This document shows positions 43,980-54,225 of a DNA stretch of 64,000 nucleotides, in pieces. How positions within the stretch are numbered: position 1 is the first letter of the stretch; each line of letters starts with the position of its first letter. Under the pieces are notes generated by a model. It did no database searches. It was not told where the DNA came from and worked only from the letters and a program-made list of their open reading frames with translations. The stretch comes from Aphanocapsa sp. GSE-SYN-MK-11-07L (lineage in GTDB: Bacteria; Cyanobacteriota; Cyanobacteriia; Thermosynechococcales; Thermosynechococcaceae), in the NCBI GenBank assembly GCA_019359715.1, contig JAHHGS010000011.1, forward strand, positions 1-64,000, written 5' to 3'. The position numbers and the translations under genes were made by a program.

Positions 43980-44603
43980 TTGAATAGCTTTTTTTTATTT
44001 CGATACGGACCAGAGATTTTGCAGCGAACCGGGCAACACCTGCTGTTGGTGAGTGTGGCGATCGCGATCGCAGTGCTGATCGGCTTGCCTTTAGGTGTCT
44101 TAATTACTCGAATCACTTGGCTACGTCAACCGATTTTATTGATCGCAAATATCCTGCAAACGGTGCCGAGTCTGGCCTTATTTGGCTTGCTGATCCCGCT
44201 GGTCGGGATTGGGGCGGTGCCAGCGATTATTGCTCTGACGCTCTATTCTTTTCTGCCGATTATTCGGAACACCTACACCGGCATTACTAATATTGACCCG
44301 GCGATTCGAGAAGTCGGGCGCGGGATGGGCATGACCGATTGGCAACTGCTGGTTCAAGTTGAGATTCCGTTAGCGACGGCGGTAATTTTAGCCGGAGTCC
44401 GGGTGGCAGCGGTCATTGCGATCGGAATTGCCACGATCGCGGCGGCGATTGGAGCCGGCGGCTTGGGCGTGCTGATCTTTCAGGGGATTTCGGTGGTCAA
44501 CAACCAGTTGATTCTGGCGGGAGCCGCGCCAGCGGCGATCATTGCGCTGATCGCCGACTATGGAATTGGCTGGCTAGAGCAGCGATTGACGGTGCAAAAA
44601 TAG
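43980..44603 (+). CDS. osmoprotectant ABC transporter permease (OpuCB/ProW type)
   Basis: 207 residues from a TTG start. The inner membrane permease motif is EVGRGMGMTDWQLLVQVEIP, which contacts the ATPase, and NILQTVPSLALFGLLIPLVG is the conserved second helix region. Five or six helices. It precedes the binding-protein gene by 7 bases. No ATPase (OpuCA) and no second permease are nearby, so a partner must come from elsewhere or the unit has been split. Confidence 0.92.
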   Translation: MNSFFLFRYGPEILQRTGQHLLLVSVAIAIAVLIGLPLGVLITRITWLRQPILLIANILQTVPSLALFGLLIPLVGIGAVPAIIALTLYSFLPIIRNTYTGITNIDPAIREVGRGMGMTDWQLLVQVEIPLATAVILAGVRVAAVIAIGIATIAAAIGAGGLGVLIFQGISVVNNQLILAGAAPAAIIALIADYGIGWLEQRLTVQK

Positions 44604-44610
44604 GTCAATC

Positions 44611-45513
44611 ATGAAAAAATTTTGGGTTTGGATTTTAGTCGCAATCACCTTAGTGATGGCGATCGCCAGTTGTCGCCCCAACTCCACTACCAGTCAGGGC
44701 GGTGACATCATCATTGCCTCTAAAGACTTTACGGAGCAGGATATTCTAGGGCAGCTTTTAGCCCAGGTGATCGAAGCCAAAACCGAGCTAAAGGTTGATT
44801 TGCGTCCCCGCTTGGGCGGTTCCTTTGTCTGCCATCAAGCGATTATTAACGGCAAAATTGATGCCTACATCGAATACACGGGCACAGCGTACACTGGCAT
44901 TCTCAAGCAAGCGGCGATCTCTGACCCAGACCAGCTTTTTCAGCGCTTGCGGCAAGATTATGCTCAGAAATTTAACTTAGCAGTCTTGCCCTCACTGGGG
45001 TTTGAAAACACGTTTGCAATGATTGTTCGAGGGGACGATGCCAAGCGCTACCAACTACAAACCCTATCTGAAGCGGCTGAGTATACGCCACAGTGGCGGG
45101 GCGGATTTGGCTATGAGTTTATGGAGCGGGCCGATGGCTATCCTGGCCTAGCAAAAGCCTACGGACTGCAATTTTCTAAACCCCCAGAAATTATGGACTT
45201 AGGGCTAATTTATCGAGCCATCCTGCAACGGCAGGTCGATTTGATTGCTGGCAACTCAACCGATGGGCAAATTGCCCGCCTTGGATTAGTAATTCTTAAA
45301 GACGATCAGCAGTATTTTTCCGCCTATCAAGCCGTGCCAATCGTCCGGGCGGCTACGCTCCAGCAATATCCCCAGTTGCAGGCAGCAATTGACCAATTGG
45401 CAGGCAAAATTTCTGCTTCAGAAATGCAGCGGATGAATTATTTGGTCGAAGGAGAGCTGGCTGATCCAAAGCTGGTCGCTCAAGAGTTTCTGCAATCCAA
45501 GGGATTATTGTAA
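44611..45513 (+). CDS. glycine betaine/choline-type binding protein, lipoprotein (OpuC type)
   Basis: 300 residues. Lipoprotein signal with lipobox IASC (Cys about 21). The mature part has the OpuAC fold signature IIIASKDFTEQDILGQLL and AYIEYTGTAYTGIL, and GNSTDGQIARLGL. These are periplasmic receptors for betaine, choline or carnitine; the ligand cannot be told from sequence. It is translated right after the permease (7-base gap). Confidence 0.93.
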   Translation: MKKFWVWILVAITLVMAIASCRPNSTTSQGGDIIIASKDFTEQDILGQLLAQVIEAKTELKVDLRPRLGGSFVCHQAIINGKIDAYIEYTGTAYTGILKQAAISDPDQLFQRLRQDYAQKFNLAVLPSLGFENTFAMIVRGDDAKRYQLQTLSEAAEYTPQWRGGFGYEFMERADGYPGLAKAYGLQFSKPPEIMDLGLIYRAILQRQVDLIAGNSTDGQIARLGLVILKDDQQYFSAYQAVPIVRAATLQQYPQLQAAIDQLAGKISASEMQRMNYLVEGELADPKLVAQEFLQSKGLL

Positions 45514-45632
45514 TTTTTGGGGCAAGATAAATTGCGATCGGCTAGAACGGAAGTGGAGCGATGTTCAACCCACAGACTGGAATTGAAAAAGCGGGCTGGG
45601 TGGCCAATCTAGCAGCAGGGAGGAGGCAAGCA

Positions 45633-45839
45633 ATGAGCGATGATGCAGCCGAAGTCATTTTAGAAGAGTGGTTCAATTTGGGCAAATCGGACGCATGGGC
45701 GGGGCAACCCAAGCAATCGCCGCAGCAAGACCCGCTGGCGGATAGCCTCTATGACTTGGGTTACAGCGAAGGAGAGACTCAGCGATCGCCAATTCCCAAA
45801 ACCGCTGGTGGCAGTCTAAGCGCAAACAGACATGGCTAA
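45633..45839 (+). CDS. small conserved hypothetical protein
   Basis: 68 residues from MSDDAAEVILEEW; an upstream ATG at 45561 adds 24 residues of less typical sequence. The core, EEWFNLGKSDAWAGQPKQSP and DPLADSLYDLGYSEGE, is a pattern I associate with a small conserved cyanobacterial family without a known function. Its end overlaps the start of the glycosyltransferase gene by 8 bases. Confidence 0.6.
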   Translation: MSDDAAEVILEEWFNLGKSDAWAGQPKQSPQQDPLADSLYDLGYSEGETQRSPIPKTAGGSLSANRHG

Positions 45840-46611
45840 GTTTGATCCAACTTTGGATCTGGACAGCCGCCAGATTATCGAGTGTCGGATTGATGCGACG
45901 AGTTATGCTGATGCCTGCGATCGCATCCAAGCTTGGGCAGAGCAACAGACTGCTGGCTATGTAATTGCCGCCAATGTGCATGTGGTGATGAGCGCCCACT
46001 GGAGCCAGGCTTTTCGGCAAGTGGTGAATGGAGCGCTGCTGGTGACAGCGGATGGAATGCCGCTAGTCTGGGGGCTGCGTTTATTAGGCATCCCGGAGCA
46101 GTCGCGGGTGTACGGGCCAGACTTAATGCTGGCTTGGTGTGAGCGGGCTACCCTGACGGGGCTACCGATTTATCTCTACGGTGGCACAGCAGCAGTGCTA
46201 GAGAAGGTAACGGCTGCTTTACGATCGCGGTTTCCTGGCTTGGCGATCGCCGGTTCCTACGCGCCCCCCTTTCGCAGCCTTAGCCCAGAAGAAATGTCAG
46301 CCGATGCCGAGCGGATTCAAGCTTCTGGAGCCAGGGTTGTATTTGTCAGCTTGGGCTGCCCCAAACAAGAATATTGGATGGCTGAGCAGCAGAGCCAAAT
46401 CCCAGTGGTACTAATTGGGGTAGGGGCGGCCTTCAGCTTTTTGAGCGGCGAGGTTTCCCAGGCTCCCCGCTGGATGATGCGTGCCGGCTTGGAATGGCTG
46501 TATCGGTTTTGGGTAGAACCACGACGGCTATGGCAGCGTTATTTAATTAACAATCCGATGTTTGTGCTGCTGTTTGCTTGGCAGTATTTTTTCCCTACAA
46601 AGACAGATTGA
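45832..46611 (+). CDS. WecB/TagA/CpsF-family glycosyltransferase
   Basis: 259 residues. The family marks are YVIAANVHVVMSAHW, VTADGMPLVWGLRL, RVYGPDLMLAWCE and VFVSLGCPKQEYWMAEQ, then GVGAAFSFLSGEVSQAPRWM. Members add an N-acetylmannosamine-type sugar to a lipid-linked acceptor in the synthesis of surface polymers. Acceptor unknown, and no other polysaccharide genes are adjacent. A C-terminal amphipathic helix would hold it at the membrane. Confidence 0.93.
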   Translation: MAKFDPTLDLDSRQIIECRIDATSYADACDRIQAWAEQQTAGYVIAANVHVVMSAHWSQAFRQVVNGALLVTADGMPLVWGLRLLGIPEQSRVYGPDLMLAWCERATLTGLPIYLYGGTAAVLEKVTAALRSRFPGLAIAGSYAPPFRSLSPEEMSADAERIQASGARVVFVSLGCPKQEYWMAEQQSQIPVVLIGVGAAFSFLSGEVSQAPRWMMRAGLEWLYRFWVEPRRLWQRYLINNPMFVLLFAWQYFFPTKTD

Positions 46612-46651
46612 TCCAGCGATCAGATTTCTGCTGGTGCAATGCAAAGCGACT

Positions 46652-46972
46652 CTATTGAGTTTGGCGGCGGGCTTCAAAATGATGCAGTGGCAAGCACAGC
46701 AGGCTGGAAAAAGTCAAAAAGTAGGAAAACAAAGCAGTCAACTTGAGACTGACCGCTAAACCATTAATATCTGGCAGATCAAACCTTTGCAGCCCAACGG
46801 CCAGACAGTAAACAATCCAGTAAACAAAGGTCATTCTAAGCAGGGTTTCACTGGTAGCCCTCCGCTCACTGATCGATTCAGATTGTTTGCGCTCAAACAG
46901 TAGCCCCAAACCTGCGATCGCTGCGATCGCCGACGCTGCCAGTAAATAGTCATGCCAGCTGAAATGGATCAT
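46652..46972 (-). CDS. small membrane protein, unknown function
   Basis: 106 residues with three hydrophobic segments (about 8-26, 45-62 and 75-97). The charged loop ERKQSESISERRATSE separates the first two. No family recognised. Lone minus-strand gene between the glycosyltransferase and lpxB, ending 41 bases from the convergent glycosyltransferase. Confidence 0.6.
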   Translation of the reverse strand: MIHFSWHDYLLAASAIAAIAGLGLLFERKQSESISERRATSETLLRMTFVYWIVYCLAVGLQRFDLPDINGLAVSLKLTALFSYFLTFSSLLCLPLHHFEARRQTQ

Positions 46973-47159
46973 AAATGATTGGATTCCTATCTATTCAAAA
47001 CAAAAAAAATGAATCAATAAATCAAGAGTCAGTCTAGAAGAAATGTATTTATAGATACAGGTATCCTTACAATTTTCAATATTTCTTTTGATTTCTCAAG
47101 CATCTCAGCTAGCCGAAGTCAGGCCCTAGCGGTTTATTGATTGGGGCAGCGGTGGCTGA

Positions 47160-48320
47160 TCAAATCGATCGCAGGCACTCTAAAATTGCCTCAGCCGCTC
47201 GGTCAACGGCTCCGATTTCTCCGAGGGATTGCTGCATCTGCTGATAACCCTGCTGCATTTGCTGACGAGCCTCCGGATTGAGCAGAAGTTCCAGCGCAAC
47301 CGTCGCAATGCTGTCTGGGGTTGCTTGATCTTGCAGCAGCTCCGGCACAATTGGCTGCATCTCAACCAAATTCACTGGCGAGGCATACTGCAATTTAAAC
47401 TTCAAAAACGTTTGGTACAGCCACAACCCGATTGGATTAACTCGATAAATCACAACTTGCGGCACATTTACCAGCGCCGCTTCTAAGTTAACCGTCCCAG
47501 ACTTAGCGATCGCCAAATCAGCCGCTGCCAAAGCCAGTAGCGGATCTTCAACCAGGGTTGCCTGCAAGCCATAGGCCCGAATTGCCGCTGTAATTGGCTG
47601 CCGATATTTTTCTAGAGCTAGAGGAATATAAAAATAACTTTGGGAAAGCTGATCTTGAATCTGCCGGGCCGCTGCAAAAATAATTGGCAGCAAAGATTTA
47701 ATTTCCTGCTGTCGGGAAGCCGGGAATAGAGCGATCGCGACTTGGTCGGGTAGTAGCCCCAACTGCTGGCGAGCGGTTTGACGATCAGGGGCTGTTGCCA
47801 TCCGATCCACCAGCGGATGTCCCACCCAGGCAACATTGCCGCCGTGGGCCGTGTAATAGCGAGCTTCCTCTGGAAAAATAGCCAGCAGCCGATCGCTCAA
47901 TTCAATGATCTTTTGGGTTGCTCTGGGGCTAATTGACCACACCCATTCCTGGGGGGCAATGTAATAAATAATTGGCACATCAAAATGGCGGCGGATAAAG
48001 CTGCCCAAGGGCACATTCCCACTCAGGTAGTCAATTAACACCACCAAGTCCGGCGGATGCTGGCGCAAATAGCGATAGGTGCGCCTTTGCAGCCGCAAGG
48101 TCGGCCAAATAAATCCCAGCGCTTCGATTAGCCCAACTGAACCAATGCCGCTCGTATTGCTGAGCAAATGGGCTCCAGCCGCAGCCATCCGATCGCCGCC
48201 TAATCCTAAAATTTCTAGCGTTATTCCTCGCTGGGCGGCTTGGCGCTGTAAAGCTGCAATCAGCAATGCCCCTTGCAGGTCGCCAGACACTTCGCCTGTG
48301 CTAATGAATAAGCGTGGCAT
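47160..48320 (-). CDS. lpxB: lipid-A-disaccharide synthase
   Basis: 386 residues, normal length. LpxB joins UDP-diacylglucosamine and lipid X. Family marks: STGEVSGDLQGALLIAAL near the N-terminus, LGLGGDRMAAAG, VLIDYLSGNVPLG, YIAPQEWVWS, FPEEARYYTAHG, GHPLVDR and LFPASRQQEIK, and the donor-binding KSGTVNLEAAL. Its ATG overlaps the lpxA stop in TAATG, so it is translationally coupled. Last gene of the envelope series. Confidence 0.96.
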   Translation of the reverse strand: MPRLFISTGEVSGDLQGALLIAALQRQAAQRGITLEILGLGGDRMAAAGAHLLSNTSGIGSVGLIEALGFIWPTLRLQRRTYRYLRQHPPDLVVLIDYLSGNVPLGSFIRRHFDVPIIYYIAPQEWVWSISPRATQKIIELSDRLLAIFPEEARYYTAHGGNVAWVGHPLVDRMATAPDRQTARQQLGLLPDQVAIALFPASRQQEIKSLLPIIFAAARQIQDQLSQSYFYIPLALEKYRQPITAAIRAYGLQATLVEDPLLALAAADLAIAKSGTVNLEAALVNVPQVVIYRVNPIGLWLYQTFLKFKLQYASPVNLVEMQPIVPELLQDQATPDSIATVALELLLNPEARQQMQQGYQQMQQSLGEIGAVDRAAEAILECLRSI

Positions 48321-49150
48321 TAGACTTCAGATGCCGCCGCCCGCCGCCCTGAGATCAGCCCCCGTCGGCCCGGCTGCTGAGACGATGACAGCAAAAACTG
48401 GCGCAGATGATCGACCAATTCATTCGTAGGCAGCTCAGCTAGCTGGATAATCGCTTCCTTGAGCGTTAAGTCCGATCGATAAATCAACCGAAAGGCTTTC
48501 TTCAGCAGCGTAATCACCTGTTCCTGATTTTCTAGCCCTGCCCGTTTTAGACCAACCTGGTTCAAGGCCCGCACCCGACAGGGATTACCTTCGACTAGCA
48601 TGTAGGGCGGCACATCCCGCTCAATCCGACTCATCCCACCGACCATTGCCAACTGCCCAATCCGCACAAATTGATGCACTCCCAGCACGCCGCTGATTCT
48701 AGCCTTTGATTCAATATGGACATGCCCCGCCAAGGCAACGGCATTAGAAATAATTACCTGGTTTTCAATGATGCAGTTGTGGCCAACATGGACATAGGCC
48801 ATCAGCATGTTGCTGTTGCCAATCAGGGTCGCTTCATCCCGCTGGGTGGCTCGGTTAATCGTGACGTACTCTCGAATCAAATTATCGTCGCCAATTTTAA
48901 CTAGGCTGAGAGAGCCATCATACTTGAGGTCTTGGGGTTCCGAGCCAATTACCGCGCCTGAAAAAATTTGATTACGAATCCCAATTTCAGTCCGCCCATC
49001 CAGAACGACGTGGGCCCCAATTCGAGTCTCTGCCCCGACTCGCACCTGGGGGCCAATTACAGCATAGGGACCAACCTGGACACTGGGATGGAGATCTGCA
49101 TCAGGATGAATGACCGCCGTGGGATGAATCAAGGTCTGCATAGATGCCAT
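48320..49150 (-). CDS. lpxA: acyl-ACP:UDP-N-acetylglucosamine O-acyltransferase
   Basis: 276 residues; ATG at 49141 is an alternative start. The first committed enzyme of lipid A. Hexapeptide repeats form the beta-helix (IHPTAVIHPDADLHPSVQVG onward). The catalytic His lies in MLMAYVHVGHNCIIEN, and EYVTINRAT and GGMSRIERDVPPYMLVEGNP are present. Downstream lpxB overlaps by one base (TAATG). A 216-base gap separates it from fabZ. Confidence 0.96.
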   Translation of the reverse strand: MASMQTLIHPTAVIHPDADLHPSVQVGPYAVIGPQVRVGAETRIGAHVVLDGRTEIGIRNQIFSGAVIGSEPQDLKYDGSLSLVKIGDDNLIREYVTINRATQRDEATLIGNSNMLMAYVHVGHNCIIENQVIISNAVALAGHVHIESKARISGVLGVHQFVRIGQLAMVGGMSRIERDVPPYMLVEGNPCRVRALNQVGLKRAGLENQEQVITLLKKAFRLIYRSDLTLKEAIIQLAELPTNELVDHLRQFLLSSSQQPGRRGLISGRRAAASEV

Positions 49151-49366
49151 TACAGCGCTGCTGGCTTGGAATAGAAGTTTGGTGTTGCATAAAAATCTCT
49201 GACTGAGAGTTTTGCAGACAACGTAATCATACGAGGGAATAGAATAGACGGCGATTAACGAGTGGCATCAGGGATAAGTTGAGATCAGCTATCGATGTTA
49301 GCCCGGCAAAAAAGCTGCACCAGAAGTCAAAACCCCACAATTCTACAGCGAATTGTCAAGCATCAA

Positions 49367-49849
49367 TTACCAATCTACAAGAGAAAACATCAGTTCACCT
49401 TCTGAAGCCAACTGACCGTCAACCTCAGCCTTGGTCTGAATTTTGCCAACTCGACGTTGTTTAATACAGATCAGTTCGGCAGTCAGCACTAACTGATCGC
49501 CTGGGGTGACGGGGCGGCGGAAGCGGACTTTATCAATGCCAGCAAATAGCGATAGCTTACCCTGAAGGTCTTCAGTTTGCATTAAAATGATGCCGCCGAC
49601 TTGGGCCATGGCTTCCACAATCAGCACGCCTGGCATAATCGGTCGATTCGGAAAATGCCCTTGAAAAAAGGGTTCGTTAACCGTCACATTTTTGATGCCA
49701 ACCGCTCGTTGACCAGGTACCCACTCAATCACGCGATCGACCAGCAGAAAAGGGTAGCGATGAGGCAGCAGTTTTTGAATCTCGGTGATCGTCAGTACGG
49801 TTGGGGCTGGGGCAGCAGTTGGACTAGAAACATCTGTGATGGTGGGCAT
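49367..49849 (-). CDS. fabZ: 3-hydroxyacyl-ACP dehydratase FabZ
   Basis: 160 residues of the hot-dog fold. The catalytic His and Glu lie in the characteristic [37 protein letters not shown]. It dehydrates 3-hydroxyacyl-ACP in fatty acid elongation, and its place between lpxC and lpxA is the usual one, as the same hydroxyacyl-ACP pool feeds lipid A. Complete. Confidence 0.97.
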   Translation of the reverse strand: MPTITDVSSPTAAPAPTVLTITEIQKLLPHRYPFLLVDRVIEWVPGQRAVGIKNVTVNEPFFQGHFPNRPIMPGVLIVEAMAQVGGIILMQTEDLQGKLSLFAGIDKVRFRRPVTPGDQLVLTAELICIKQRRVGKIQTKAEVDGQLASEGELMFSLVDW

Positions 49850-50004
49850 GGCTAATCAGCATAGGGAGAATTAAGAGAGATTGCACTAGTTTCTAGAACA
49901 CTTGGACACTCCAAACCCCAATTGAGGATGGCATCCCCCAAGCAGCTACACGATATCTAGTCTCTTGTCTGTTGCTGCATGACAGCCCCCAGAATGACAA
50001 CTGC

Positions 50005-50907
50005 TCAGTCTAAGCCAGCATCTTTGCCGATCAGAGTGAGCTGTTGAGCAAGTTGGGTATGCAGGGAATGACTGGCTTTGTAGGCTAGGTAATGAGCCTG
50101 GGGCAGGCTATCCAGCAAACTCAGGTCGCCCAAAAAGTCGAGGAGTTTGTGCCGAACAGGTTCGTTCGTAAAACGCAGAGGAGGATTGAGCCAGCCTTCC
50201 GGGCCGCAAACTAATGCATTGTCTAGACTACCACCTTTAATTAACCCTCTTTGGCGCAGATTCTCAACTTGGTGAGCCAGACCAAATGTCCGCGCCGGGG
50301 CAATTTCGGTCGCAAAATCTGGCAGTAATTGGCTGTGCCACTGTTGCCCGATCGCCGCTACGTCAAAGTCAATCCCATAGCTAAATCTGGTTTCAGCGGC
50401 CGGCAGAGCGATCGCAAACGCATCGTCTTGATAAATGCAAACGGGCTGCTGGAGCAAGCGCTGAGGGCGAAGCAATGCTTGGGGTAGACTGCCAGCCTGG
50501 CTAATTGCCCTCACCCATTCCAGGGCTGACCCATCCAGCAGCGGCACTTCTGGGCCGTCAATTTCAATCCGAGCATTATCAATCCCTAAACAGGACAGGG
50601 CAGCTAACAGGTGTTCAACGGTGCGAACTGTCGCTTTTGCCTGCACCAGCTCAGTAGAAAGTACGGTTTGGCGCACAAACTCAATCTGGGCAGGAATGAT
50701 TGGCTGAGCGGGCAAATCGACCCGGACAAAATAGCGACCCTGACCAGCGATCGCCGGTAAAACCTGGACATGGGTTAATTCTCCCGTGTGCAAGCCAACC
50801 CCCGCGCAGCTAAAGCTGGTTTTAAGGGTATGCTGCTGGGGCGATCGCAGGCAGGCTGAATCAGGTTGGAGTTTAGCCAAAAATGATTCTGGTGCCGCTG
50901 TGTTCAT
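50005..50907 (-). CDS. lpxC: UDP-3-O-acyl-N-acetylglucosamine deacetylase
   Basis: 300 residues. LpxC is the zinc-dependent committed step of lipid A. Seen: [33 protein letters not shown] with the first zinc His, [12 protein letters not shown], and [15 protein letters not shown] with the other zinc ligands and catalytic residues. ATG overlaps the bamA stop as TAATG (50905-50909), giving translational coupling. Confidence 0.97.
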   Translation of the reverse strand: MNTAAPESFLAKLQPDSACLRSPQQHTLKTSFSCAGVGLHTGELTHVQVLPAIAGQGRYFVRVDLPAQPIIPAQIEFVRQTVLSTELVQAKATVRTVEHLLAALSCLGIDNARIEIDGPEVPLLDGSALEWVRAISQAGSLPQALLRPQRLLQQPVCIYQDDAFAIALPAAETRFSYGIDFDVAAIGQQWHSQLLPDFATEIAPARTFGLAHQVENLRQRGLIKGGSLDNALVCGPEGWLNPPLRFTNEPVRHKLLDFLGDLSLLDSLPQAHYLAYKASHSLHTQLAQQLTLIGKDAGLD

Positions 50908-53066
50908 TAAAACCGCTCCCCAATCCCAAAGCTCAACTGCGAACCACCCTGGTCATTAAACCCATAGTCAATCCGGACATTGCCCAGGGGAGTGTTCACC
51001 CGCACCCCTAGACCATAGCCAACCCCTGACCCCGGTTTGCCGCGCACTGCCCCCGGTTGGCCAATCACATCGCCCTGGGTGTCAAATAAGGTGGCGGCAT
51101 CAACAAATAGCGCCCCACCCACAATGTTAAACAGCGGGAACCGATACTCGGCTGTTCCTTGTAAAAAGGTTCTGCCGGTGCCCAGTTCCCCTTCACCATA
51201 GCCGCGCACCGAGTTGCTTCCCCCTAAGGTGAAGGCTTCATAGGGAGGCGCATCACCCAAAATGGTGCCAGCCTGGACGTTAAAGGCTAGGGTTTGGCCA
51301 CCTTTGCTAAACTTCAGCAGGCTGACTGGAATAAAGAAGCTGTAGCTGCCTCGTAATTGGGTCATAAAGATGCTGCCCGTCCCAACCGGAATCGATTGGA
51401 TAGCCCCAACCCGAATCAGAGAACCTTTGGTTGTTTTAACTGGGTCATTGCGTAAATCTCGCACGGCCGCAGCCTGCACCGTCAATAAATCATCTTGTCC
51501 GGTGCAGCTTACGGTCAGACAATTGCCTAGTTCATCGGTCGAGAAAATTGCCAAATCGCCATCGCGAGTTGAAACTCGCTGATACTGCACCCCTAAAGAA
51601 GCCACCCAGGATGTGCGAATCTTATCTGGGTCTTTAGTTAAGGGGCGACTAAACGTGACCCCTGCGCCTAAGCGGTTGACCAAGGGGTTGTCTCCATTCG
51701 CCAAATTAACATCTCGATCACCGCCTTGAAATACGAAGGGCTGTGACAGGCGATTGAAAACGTTAACCGTGTAGGAGGTGCGGTAGGGATCTCCCTTAAT
51801 CCAAGGATCTGTAAAACCAAGATCAAACAGAAATTCACCCTCTGTACCGGCCTGAACTTCAGCCGAGAACTTTTGGTTTCTGCCAAATAGATTGGTCTGT
51901 TGGTAGCTAGCCGTTCCAAACAGTCCAGCCGCCGAACTGAAACCAGCCCCGGCTGAAATGCTGCCTGTGTTTTTCTCTTTGACGTTGAGCACCAGATTCA
52001 CCTTGCGGGGGTCTTGCCCCGGCTCTAGGGCGACCTGGACATCTTCAAACAAACCTAAATCAAACAAGCGCCGCAGGTCCGCCTGCACGCGATCGCGGTT
52101 TAAGACATCCCCCGGCTTAGTCCGCAATTCACGGGTAATGATGTAGTCGCGCGTTCTGCCCTTGGCAGGTTTATTCTCTTTGTCCAAAAAGCGGGGCTTA
52201 ATTTCCTCGACAATGCCCTCGGCAACTTGCAGGGTAACAGTCCCATCTGAATCAACTTGAGGCGAACCAATCACTTGCCCCAGCACAAAGCCATTGTCCT
52301 GGTAGTACTTGTTGATTTGCTCAATTCCCTGCTGCAACTGGCGCAGGTTCAGCGTCTGACCGTACTGCTGAGTAAAGATCTCGTTAACTTTGTCTTGGGT
52401 TAACACCTGGTTGCCAGCCACCTGGACTGATCGGAGGACGGGATAACTTTGAACCAGGAAAGTCACCCGCACCCCTAGCGGCGTATCAGAAGGCTCCGCC
52501 TTCACATCCGCAAAGTAGCCCGTCGCAAAAATGGCGTTGGTATCTTGCTGCAACTGCGATCGGGTGGCAGTTTGGCCAGGTCGGGTCGAAATTGCCTGAT
52601 AGACGACCTGCTCTAGCTCTGGTGTCGCCCCCTGCACAACTACTTCTGAAACCAAAACTTTTGGTTCATTCGGGTCTGGAGTCGTAGTTACGGGCGGTGC
52701 GGGTGGAGCCGCACCAGGGGCTGGGGCTGTGGTTGGGGGTGCGGTCGTGGCAGGAGCACCTGGGGTTGCTGCGTCTGGCGGAGTCGTCGGAGGAGTTCCT
52801 GGCGCGGTTGGATCTGGGGGAGCCGTAGGCGCCGCCTCTGGTGCTGTCGTCTCTGACGGAGGTGGAGGGGTTGGAGGGGTTGGAGGGGTAACCTCAGGTG
52901 GAGAGGCAGGAACAGTGGAGGGAGCGGTCTCCGACGGCGGGCTGGGCAGCGTCTCAGGGGTTTGACTCCAGGCCGGTAAGACAAAGGCAGAGGCCGCCAA
53001 GACAGTCAGAGGAGCAATCAGTTTAGAGGCAAGGGGCATCAATTCGCACGCTAATGTTTTCTTCAC
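50907..53066 (-). CDS. bamA: outer membrane assembly protein BamA/Omp85
   Basis: 719 residues. Signal peptide (about 1-34), then a Pro/Thr/Ala-rich low-complexity stretch of about 90 residues ([20 protein letters not shown] onward), three POTRA-type repeats (about 135-375: [29 protein letters not shown]-type, [11 protein letters not shown]) and a 16-strand barrel with the [12 protein letters not shown] loop and C-terminal Phe (SFGIGERF). The inserted Pro-rich leader and three POTRA domains are typical of cyanobacterial Omp85. It folds other barrels into the outer membrane. Coupled to lpxC. Confidence 0.95.
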   Translation of the reverse strand: MKKTLACELMPLASKLIAPLTVLAASAFVLPAWSQTPETLPSPPSETAPSTVPASPPEVTPPTPPTPPPPSETTAPEAAPTAPPDPTAPGTPPTTPPDAATPGAPATTAPPTTAPAPGAAPPAPPVTTTPDPNEPKVLVSEVVVQGATPELEQVVYQAISTRPGQTATRSQLQQDTNAIFATGYFADVKAEPSDTPLGVRVTFLVQSYPVLRSVQVAGNQVLTQDKVNEIFTQQYGQTLNLRQLQQGIEQINKYYQDNGFVLGQVIGSPQVDSDGTVTLQVAEGIVEEIKPRFLDKENKPAKGRTRDYIITRELRTKPGDVLNRDRVQADLRRLFDLGLFEDVQVALEPGQDPRKVNLVLNVKEKNTGSISAGAGFSSAAGLFGTASYQQTNLFGRNQKFSAEVQAGTEGEFLFDLGFTDPWIKGDPYRTSYTVNVFNRLSQPFVFQGGDRDVNLANGDNPLVNRLGAGVTFSRPLTKDPDKIRTSWVASLGVQYQRVSTRDGDLAIFSTDELGNCLTVSCTGQDDLLTVQAAAVRDLRNDPVKTTKGSLIRVGAIQSIPVGTGSIFMTQLRGSYSFFIPVSLLKFSKGGQTLAFNVQAGTILGDAPPYEAFTLGGSNSVRGYGEGELGTGRTFLQGTAEYRFPLFNIVGGALFVDAATLFDTQGDVIGQPGAVRGKPGSGVGYGLGVRVNTPLGNVRIDYGFNDQGGSQLSFGIGERF

Positions 53067-53157
53067 TACAACACCACAAGTAAATTCAGGTCAGGCGAGA
53101 CAGGCGGACATCAACCCCAGAAACGGGCTGTATTGTACCCCAGACTGAGATCAAGCG

Positions 53158-53886
53158 CTAGACGGCTTGGGCGAGAACTCTTTCCATCACTTGCTGATAG
53201 GCAGACTCTACATTTCCTAAATCGCGTCGAAACCGATCTTTATCCATTACTCGTTGTTCTGGGTCAGCTTCTAACTGGTTCCACAACCGACAGGTATCAG
53301 GACTAATCTCGTCGGCCAGGAGAATTTGCTCTTGGGCATCCAAGCCAAACTCCAGCTTGAAATCAACTAGAGTAATCTGACACTGGTGGAAAAACGCGAT
53401 CAAAATTTGATTAATCCGAAGAGCGAGAGTCTGAAGCTGTTCAACTTGATCAGGAGTCGCCAAGTTGAGCAAAAACAAGCGATCGCGAGTCAACAGGGGG
53501 TCGCCAAGGGCATCGTTTTTGTAATAAAACTCAACCATTGGCTGCGGGAGCGGGGTGCCTAGCGCTAGCCCTGTCTGTTGACTGAGGCTACCGGCAGCAA
53601 TGTTCCTGACCACAACCTCTAACGGAATAATTTTGACCGCTTTCACCCGCATCTGGTTGGGTGCAGGCTGATCGATAAAGTGAGTCGGAATGCCCATTGC
53701 CGCTAGCTTTTGAAACAGATGAGTGGCGATCGCGCAATTCATCCGCCCTTTATCAGTGATCACGCCTCGCTTTTGGGCATTAAAGGCAGTCGCATCATCT
53801 TTGAAGCAGGACAGCAAAATGTCTGGATCGTCTGTCGAGTAAAGAATTTTTGCTTTTCCCTCATAGAGTTTTTCTGGGGCAGACAT
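53158..53886 (-). CDS. purC: phosphoribosylaminoimidazole-succinocarboxamide synthase
   Basis: 242 residues. SAICAR synthetase of purine biosynthesis. Motifs: KLYEGKAKILYSTDDPDILL at the start, FKDDATAFNAQKRG, PLEVVVRNIAAGS, LVDFKLEFGLDAQ and DEISPDTCRLW. All are intact. It lies 91 bases upstream of bamA, same strand, as in other cyanobacteria. Confidence 0.97.
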   Translation of the reverse strand: MSAPEKLYEGKAKILYSTDDPDILLSCFKDDATAFNAQKRGVITDKGRMNCAIATHLFQKLAAMGIPTHFIDQPAPNQMRVKAVKIIPLEVVVRNIAAGSLSQQTGLALGTPLPQPMVEFYYKNDALGDPLLTRDRLFLLNLATPDQVEQLQTLALRINQILIAFFHQCQITLVDFKLEFGLDAQEQILLADEISPDTCRLWNQLEADPEQRVMDKDRFRRDLGNVESAYQQVMERVLAQAV

Positions 53887-54031
53887 CGGACATCACCTTA
53901 AACGCAACGACGGCAAGACGAGCAGAAACAGAGAGTAGGATTCAAAATCATCACAAATTTAAGACGACCCAGAAACGAATCAAGTAGATTTAAGAGTAAA
54001 GCCGTATGTTTACGATACCTGTCTAACTACC

Positions 54032-54208
54032 ATGACACCAACTCCAACTGAGCCAACTGAAGCCGACTCCACTGCTCCTCAGCCCAGCGATATCAAACTT
54101 GCGATGCGCAACATGGTGCGTAAATCGGGGACATCGCTCAAGCATTTTGCCCTAACTACCGTTGGCTTAATGGCTGCTTTGGTCGGTTTAGCTTACCTAA
54201 CTCGTTAA
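54032..54208 (+). CDS. DUF3285 tiny membrane protein
   Basis: 58 residues, below the usual ORF length limit. A Thr/Pro-rich start (MTPTPTEPTEADST) leads to MRNMVRKSGTSLKHFALTTV and GLMAALVGLAYLTR, a single membrane helix, which matches the cyanobacterial DUF3285 family. It is 17 bases upstream of ybeY, a common neighbour of this family. Function unknown. Confidence 0.8.
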   Translation: MTPTPTEPTEADSTAPQPSDIKLAMRNMVRKSGTSLKHFALTTVGLMAALVGLAYLTR

Positions 54209-54225
54209 ACTGAGGCCCAAGATTT

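Noticed and set aside
52729-52965. 78-codon plus-strand frame rich in Gly and Val
   Set aside because: It is the antisense of the proline-rich leader of bamA and arises from low-complexity codons.
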